From Subdoligranulum variabile (lineage in GTDB: Bacteria; Bacillota; Clostridia; Oscillospirales; Ruminococcaceae): DNA of 5,318 nt. Positions 5,243 to 5,318 of the stretch are shown here, piece by piece (the first letter of the stretch is position 1; each line of letters starts with the position of its first letter). Made by a program: the position numbers and the translations under genes. The stretch is from contig SFOX01000048.1 in the NCBI GenBank assembly GCA_004552305.1, positions 1-5,318 on the forward strand. Reading direction: 5' to 3'. The notes under the pieces were generated by a model. It saw nothing but the letters and a program-made list of their open reading frames with translations. It was not told the origin of the DNA and did no database searches.

Positions 5243-5318
5243 GGTTGTAGGGGCGAGCATTGCTCGCCCGTGCAGTCTACCCGTTTGGTCGTTTTGCCGG
5301 GATGGCTGCAACGGGCGG
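5243..5318. repeat. Second copy of the palindromic element, cut by the window end
   Basis: It begins with the same GTTGTAGGGG-type end and then has its own palindrome, GGGCGAGCA and TGCTCGCCC (5251-5269) around one T. The following 52 nt (5267-5318) match 5031-5082 at 44 positions by my count, including CCCGTT/AACGGG (5280-5285 with 5310-5315). The right end is beyond the window. Confidence 0.7.

Noticed and set aside
5006..5318. CRISPR array
   Set aside because: The repeated pieces are palindromes with differing arms and irregular spacing, not identical direct repeats with uniform unique spacers.

Overview
The window reads as a chromosomal piece of a fairly GC-rich Firmicute. A gut Oscillospiraceae/Ruminococcaceae-type Clostridium relative is the best guess. 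The reasons are strong GGAGG ribosome binding sites, TTGACA/TATAAT-type promoters, the Bacillus/Clostridium-style short arginine decarboxylase in the order speA-speE-speB, and intergenic space filled with GC-rich palindromic repeats. The taxon is inferred; no rRNA or tRNA is present to fix it.

All five convincing protein genes lie on the minus strand, so the window is best read from right to left. At the right end (about 4980-5318) is gene-free DNA made of short palindromic units. They include one MITE-like element with 11-bp inverted ends and a second, partial copy cut by the window edge. Next comes an azlC-azlD pair (4850 to 3806), overlapping by 8 nt, behind a promoter near 4894-4899. It encodes a two-subunit branched-chain amino acid exporter.

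An intergenic stretch of about 500 nt (3308-3805) follows. A near-consensus promoter (TTGACA, 17 nt, extended -10 TATACT; 3733-3761) starts a leader of roughly 420 nt before the decarboxylase gene. The first 150 nt or so can fold into a compact structured RNA. The last part holds a good intrinsic terminator (3343-3382) only 35 nt before the start codon, and an upstream segment (3519-3529) could pair with its 5' arm. This looks like transcription attenuation of the polyamine operon, possibly preceded by a separate small RNA.

The polyamine operon itself (3307 to 111) encodes an Orn/Lys/Arg decarboxylase of the SpeA type, spermidine synthase SpeE and agmatinase SpeB, with gaps of 13 nt and 1 nt. 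Together they would take arginine to agmatine, agmatine to putrescine, and putrescine to spermidine. The S-adenosylmethionine decarboxylase (SpeD) that supplies the aminopropyl donor is not in the window. After speB, at the left edge, are two hairpin-forming repeats (12-27 and 69-98) and no further gene.
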